A DNA stretch of 64,000 nt from Dillenia suffruticosa (Eukaryota; Streptophyta; Magnoliopsida; Dilleniales; Dilleniaceae): contig JAVTVX010000002.1 in the NCBI GenBank assembly GCA_033439265.1, forward strand, positions 4,226,001 to 4,290,000, read 5' to 3'. The position numbers were made by a program, and so were the translations under genes. The number at the start of each line of letters is the position of its first letter. The first letter of the stretch is position 1. This document shows, piece after piece, positions 59,198 to 64,000 of the stretch. The notes beneath the pieces were generated by a model that saw only the letters and a program-made list of their open reading frames with translations, did no database searches and was not told the origin of the DNA.

Positions 59198-60286
59198 ATG
59201 AATGGTGGGTTGCAGGATGAAGACTCGAGTAGAGATGCCGATGCCGATACCGATGCCGATGCCGAGAGACCCGAAAAGCGTATTAGGACAAGTAGCAGGT
59301 ATAATGACGGAGGACAAGATGTGGTTTATATTTACAAGGTTGGTGGATGCATGCAAGAAAAACTCGTACAACTTTGGAAGCAATATGAATCGATCTCAGC
59401 CAATGATGATGGTACTCCTCCTCCTACTCCTACTCTCGAAATCCGAATTCCTCCGGAGCACATCACTACTAAAAATTGCCAGGTTAGAGGTTGCCAGCTA
59501 TGGGGAACAGATGTGTACACAAACCATTCTGATCCAGTTGCCGTGCTCATGCATATAGGTTACTGCAAACCGAGGGTTTCCCCTCCTCTGCCTTCTATTC
59601 TGGAATTCCGTGTCACGGCGAGAGTCCTACCCCCTCAAGAATCCTACATTTCCACAGAGAGAAACAAGGTCCGTTCTCGCGCTTGGGGGGGTAATAATGT
59701 GGGCTGTAGCTATAGTGTTGAGGGATGCTGCATTGTGAAAAAAGGCGGTGGGACTATTGATCTTAAGCCTCTCTTGATGCATTCCTCTTCTGTAGAGCCT
59801 ACCCTAGTTGTGGCGCCTGTAGTGGCTGATCGAAGTGCTGCAGCTTGGAGTGCGCCGGTTGTGCGCGAAGTCACTGTCCAATACAACCTGTGCAATGAGC
59901 CTTGGATGAAGTATAGTATCAGCATTGTTGCCGACAAAGGACTTAGTAAATCCTTTTATACCCATGCAAGATTGAAGAAAGGAGATGTTCTTTATCTTGA
60001 AACAATTTCGCGGAGATATGAGCTCTGTTTTTCAGGGGAAAAGCTGGTTGAAGGACATCGGGGAGAGTCTGAGAATGCAGAGGTAGATGTATTCAGGTGG
60101 TCGCGTTGTAACAAGCCCCTTCCCCAGACAGTAATGCAGTCCCTGGGGATCCCATTGCCTCTGGATCATGTGGAGATACTGGAGGAGAATATTGAATGGG
60201 AGGATGTGGAGTGGTCACAAACTGGTGTAATGATAGCAGGAAAAGAGTACAAGCTTAATCGGGTGCATTTTCTATCCCCAAATTAG
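59198..60286 (+). CDS. Rxt3-like (histone deacetylation protein family) nuclear protein
   Basis: A single uninterrupted exon of 362 residues. The N-terminus has an Asp/Ala-rich repeat (ADADTDADAE, about 14-23) and a short basic stretch RPEKRIR. The core carries RGCQLWGTDVYTNHSDPVAV followed by LMHIGYC (about 97-123), the hallmark of the Rxt3 family, yeast Rxt3 being a subunit of the Rpd3L histone deacetylase complex. Then come RVLPPQESYISTERNKVRSR, KKGGGTIDLKPLL, REVTVQYNLCNEPWMKYSIS and a C-terminal block WEDVEWSQTGVMIAGKEY with RVHFLSPN at the end. The plant family is usually longer at the N-terminus and, as far as I recall, split by introns. This short intronless form may be a retrocopy or a divergent paralogue. 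The frame is intact, so it may be active. The chromatin role is inferred from the family. Confidence 0.8.
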   Translation: MNGGLQDEDSSRDADADTDADAERPEKRIRTSSRYNDGGQDVVYIYKVGGCMQEKLVQLWKQYESISANDDGTPPPTPTLEIRIPPEHITTKNCQVRGCQLWGTDVYTNHSDPVAVLMHIGYCKPRVSPPLPSILEFRVTARVLPPQESYISTERNKVRSRAWGGNNVGCSYSVEGCCIVKKGGGTIDLKPLLMHSSSVEPTLVVAPVVADRSAAAWSAPVVREVTVQYNLCNEPWMKYSISIVADKGLSKSFYTHARLKKGDVLYLETISRRYELCFSGEKLVEGHRGESENAEVDVFRWSRCNKPLPQTVMQSLGIPLPLDHVEILEENIEWEDVEWSQTGVMIAGKEYKLNRVHFLSPN

Positions 60287-62300
60287 CTCCTTAGCTTGGT
60301 CTTTCTATGTCATTAGCTGGGGATATTTGGCCTGAAATTTATCAACCATTTAGAGGAATAGGTCTCAGCCGTGATTTTCATCAAGCCGTGTAGCTCTCAA
60401 ATCATATATTTGTTGGATGATTTGTGCGGTTAATCTGTGGTTTTCATGCAATTATATATATCAGTAATTCTTTCTAATTGACAGCTATCTTGAAGCTGTT
60501 GGTTTTTTTTTTTTTTTTTTGGCTTGGCGGAGGGGGGGGGGGCGGGGGGAAGACCGGACCCACCACCTTTATCACAATTACAGGCAAGAGTTTTGAGTCA
60601 TTTGTGAATTACTACGCAAAACAACTATTTGAGTTAAAACTGTTTGTAAAAAATATTAGAATGTTGCTTTGGTGAAACTCTATGCTGCTTTTTTACAAGA
60701 AAGGAAAAATGATAAACAACGAAGACGAGAAAGAGAAAAGATAAGATGAAGACAGAGAAGAGTTTAAGTGGTTGATTCTATGTCCCCTCTATTCCATCAA
60801 TAAGATGTTATTTCTAAAGCAAAGTTGGTATTCCTGCATGTTTTCCTTGATTTTTGTCATTGGTGGCTCTCTTGGATTCCCTCCAACTTTGCACAAAGAA
60901 TTTCATGCTCACCTTTTTTTCAAGCCATTCTTCTGCATCAACCTTCAACACATGAAGGATGGGTGGATGCTGCCCCAAATTTTCTCTATATTTCTTCTTG
61001 TATGTCCTAGTTACATAACATGTTTTTTCATTTTACTCTTCTTCCATTCCCCTCTATGCCATCCATCTCAGCGAGGGCTAAATGTGCTACACTTTAAGCA
61101 AAATTTTGCCATTGCAGCCTCTGCCTCTGATCACAGTAGGCTCCATGGTTTTCTTACCCAAGAACAGGAGCTATGTACCAAAATAACTTTTTTTTAAACA
61201 GAAATTTAAAACAACATAATTTGATAAAATTTTCTAAACTAATACTCACATATCGAGTTTTTAAGACTCATGTGAACTTGAAGCATGTCGAGTGTTGAAC
61301 ACTCGACGTGTGGGTATTAAATTTAAAAATATTTTTTCAATGTTAGTGTTTTAAAATTTTTTTTTAAAAATAAAGTCATTCCGTACATGGCTCCAAAGAA
61401 ACGTGGAGGGAGGGTACTGACTGTTGCTCATGGGATAAAGTAATTTATGTTCGGTTGACAAGTCGTGATTATTCCTGGTTGCAGCAATCTTTATGGCATA
61501 ATCAACCAACTCCAACGATCTCAGACATTCTGAAATTTGACCTGAATTCCGAAGATTCAATTATCCACCCATCTCAATCTCTCCAACTCCAAATTTTCTG
61601 GTCCAATCCATATGGAAATCTTTTCACTCTCTAAATTGGTTTCAATTGATCTCTCATAAAACTCTTTGAGGCTTAAAAGATCAGAGTTTGAGTTCTCCTT
61701 CTAAACATTGTTGAGAGAGTATCATCTTAAAGATGGTAAAAGTTTCATCATCTGTACTTCCTTACCTACTGAATCTTAGATTTCTTGCACCTGGGATATC
61801 ATCATTGATTCCGCATTATCATTATGATTTTTCATTTTTCTCGATAGCTTTGCTCTATGATGCATAAAAATTTATGAATACTAGCGTTTCCCGTTTTCGA
61901 AATGTTTCCTATCTTCGAAACTTTTACACACGTCAAATTAATTAATATTTACACAAAAGTTCTTATATTTTTTTTATATTTATATATTTTTCATATTTAA
62001 TGAATTATTTATTTATTTAATCATAATTTTTATTTTTTATATTTTTTATCTTCAGTTTAATAATTATATATTTGATTATTTTTTATTTTTATTATAAAAT
62101 ATGGTTATTCTATTATTTTCAAAAAATAATTAATATTTATATAAAAATCCTTATATTTTTTATATTTATATATTTATCCACGTTTTCGTTTTCTGTATTT
62201 TTATAAAATATCGTTTTACCGTATCCGTTTCTGTTTCCGTGCAACATAGGCTTTGCTTGCTGGCACCATTCTCGCATTTTCATCCTTGTGTACTCAATTC
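60287..62300. other. Intergenic DNA, no gene recognised
   Basis: Poly-T and G runs at 60502-60548. A plus-strand frame of 141 codons at 60772-61197 has no family features. Imperfect direct repeats of about 50 bp at about 61943-61990 and 62130-62178 suggest an old transposable-element remnant. Confidence 0.45.
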
Positions 62301-62329
62301 GAGCTCCTAGGTTATCTATAGGGGTTGGA

Positions 62330-63400
62330 TCCTGGCTCTATCAATTGTCTATTCCTTTTTAAGTTTAATCGCGAACCTTCACGGCAGCCTTTCGAAGAAT
62401 TTCTCAAAGAAAATTTTTTCTTTATCTTTAGTAATACTACTTTGTTGGTAATAATTTTCAAAATATGTTACGTATTCGTTAAAACATTTAAACAAACAGT
62501 ATTCTAATTTATCTAATTTATATTTGTTTTGTTGTATCATATTGTATTTATATAATTATTCATGAGCACTCCAGTGCTGTCTTAAGAATTCTAAGTGTAA
62601 TACTACTTTTATTCTATCCATAATAAATTCCACACTTTCTGTGTTCGGAGGATTTCCATCATCCATAAAGGATTATTTTTTCTTCGGGCAAAAATAAATT
62701 CCTCCACCAATTTCTTGTTATGTTTCCCTCCATGACTTGAGAGATATATTTCCTTAAATGGTCCATCGTCCAGCTATTAGCTATAGCTATTAATTGGTGG
62801 TTTAATCTATCGATCACTCTCCTTTTGTTGATTATGAAATCGAGATTTAATCAAATTGTCATTCTTTTAATAGTATCTTCTCCGGCATGCCTGATTATTC
62901 TCGTTGCAAGATTATTGCCTGAGTTTGGTATATAACCCATATGTTCTCTTACTCCGTTAAATATTCTCATCTGGCTTGTCCTGTGTATGTTAGAACTACT
63001 TGAAAGTATATTTTGAGCGGTTGACTATCTACTTGGGATTCAATTGGTTCCATTTTGTCCCTACATTCGATGGTCTTGAAAAGTATGAGGATCATTTCCC
63101 GATGTATGTGCGCTAGTCATAAAGACCACTGCTTCGGAATCAATAACTCAGTTTCTAAGTTTTCTCCCTCAAACTTAATTGCTAAAAACTGTTTATTCTA
63201 GATCAAGGTCTATTACTAGGCTTGAGATTTCTTTTCTGGATTTTTCTTCAAAGCCTAAAATCTTAGGTGATGTCCTATCCTTGTATGTCTCAAAGGTTTC
63301 ATCATCTCCTTCATCTTTAGGAGAGACTCTTTCCTCTCTAATTACTAAAGGAGTGGCCTTCAGAACTTCTTCCTTTTGTTTCACTTAATCTAGATATTTG
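62330..63400 (-). pseudogene. Probable endogenous pararetrovirus (caulimovirid) coat-protein-region relic
   Basis: Minus-strand translation, in several frames, gives an Asp/Glu-rich segment (open at 63193-63384) followed by stretches that look like the capsid region of plant pararetroviruses integrated in genomes. These include a Trp-rich helical block and, near 62400-62520, a tyrosine- and aromatic-rich block typical of caulimovirid capsid C-terminal parts. Stops and frame changes occur throughout and no movement-protein or polymerase region is seen in the window. It is an old, non-functional integration. The assignment rests on pattern recognition by eye and is the least certain of the family calls. 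Confidence 0.4.
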
Positions 63401-63409
63401 CAGATTGCA

Positions 63410-63860
63410 TGGGAATTTCAGATTTGAAGTTTTTAGACTGCTGGGATTGCAGACACTCGTACTACCAAAGTCCACATCTTACCAGTCATATTTCAGATTT
63501 TAACAAAACTATTAGCCGCCGGAAATTAGATCTCTTCCTTCTTTTATGGTAATATACCTGAGGCTGTCAGCCAACTCAAGTCCCTGAATATTTTGAATCT
63601 CAATTCTTGCAATTTCTCAGGTTCCATTCCAAGATCTCTATGGAACCTTACACAGCTCACCTATTTGGATTTGGCATTGAATTACTCAAATGTTGAGTCG
63701 TTTTCTTATTTGGCTCTTTCCATCAATGGACTTGGTGGTCGAATTCCCCCATACTTTTGCAACCCTTCAGAACTAAGTACTCCCTAAGTGCAATAAGTTC
63801 CATGGCCCACTCCCGTCATTGTAACTTTCCATGTTAGTTGAGAGTGTGTGATGTTGGTCT
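63410..63860 (+). pseudogene. LRR receptor-like protein fragment
   Basis: Readable pieces are LLGLQTLVLPKSTSYQSYF, then after frame changes GNIPEAVSQLKSLNILNLNS followed by CNFSGSIPRSLWNLTQLTYL, both classic extracellular LRR repeats of receptor-like proteins. The frame is interrupted by stops near 63505-63530 and ends at 63787. It is an N-terminal/middle segment, whereas the relic at 53 kb is C-terminal, so the two could derive from one family. The fragment may continue past the window. Confidence 0.75.
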
Positions 63861-64000
63861 GATAGAGTTTGAATTCTACATCAGCAAGTGTTAGAGTGAA
63901 CCCTGGAAATACATACATGCATGTGTGGGTGTGTGACTGCACCCCAGCATGGTTAGGTGCCTTTTATAGACAAAACCATGACGCATTTAAGTTAGATTGG

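Noticed and set aside
60772-61197. Hydrophobic plus-strand frame of 141 codons
   Set aside because: Composition follows T-rich DNA, there is no conserved motif, and it sits in an intergenic remnant.

Overview
This is nuclear DNA of a flowering plant. The genes have GT-AG introns and 5' untranslated tracts of CT/GA repeats, the intergenic DNA is AT-rich, and the transposable elements are of plant types. The gene content looks eudicot-like, but the species cannot be fixed from the sequence. The intact or near-intact protein genes are: the 3' end of an unknown conserved membrane-protein gene (72-968, +), a ZIP11-type metal transporter (1998-3925, -), the mitochondrial import receptor TIM50 (9997-19545, -), a DUF7722-like small protein (29617-29943, +), a DUF761-type membrane protein (34848-35597, +), a two-pore potassium channel of the TPK1/KCO1 type (50166-51313, +) and an Rxt3-like nuclear protein without introns (59198-60286, +). 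ZIP11 and TIM50 are also adjacent in Arabidopsis, so this pair is a conserved gene block.

Layout: 0-20 kb is the genic block. TIM50 is stretched to 9.5 kb by long introns holding two truncated LINEs, each with its own target-site duplication (TSD). Near 7 kb lies an approximately 760 bp imperfect palindrome that looks like a MITE. 21-26 kb holds a decayed plastid-DNA insertion (rpoB, psbZ and trnS-UGA pieces) and a 2.4 kb non-autonomous CACTA element with a tandem hairpin array. 29-36 kb holds two small genes and a degraded relative of that CACTA element. 36.0-43.4 kb is a complete Copia element on the minus strand: 447 bp LTRs, a 5 bp TSD, an initiator-tRNA primer site, and a gag-pol frame broken by two nonsense codons. 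47-51 kb is TPK1 with its probable 5' untranslated exon.

53-64 kb is a graveyard. It holds an LRR receptor-like-protein pseudogene, four SINE copies with TSDs, a miniature LTR element (TRIM), the intact Rxt3-like gene, a probable endogenous pararetrovirus relic and a second LRR fragment running to the window end.

The genes do not form a pathway; they are independent housekeeping or signalling loci. Nothing here is a clearly new biological system. The structures most worth a second look are the SINE cluster (one copy inserted into the TSD of another), the CACTA hairpin array and its relative, the large palindrome, the TRIM, and the pararetrovirus relic. Exon borders were read by eye from splice signals and reading-frame continuity.
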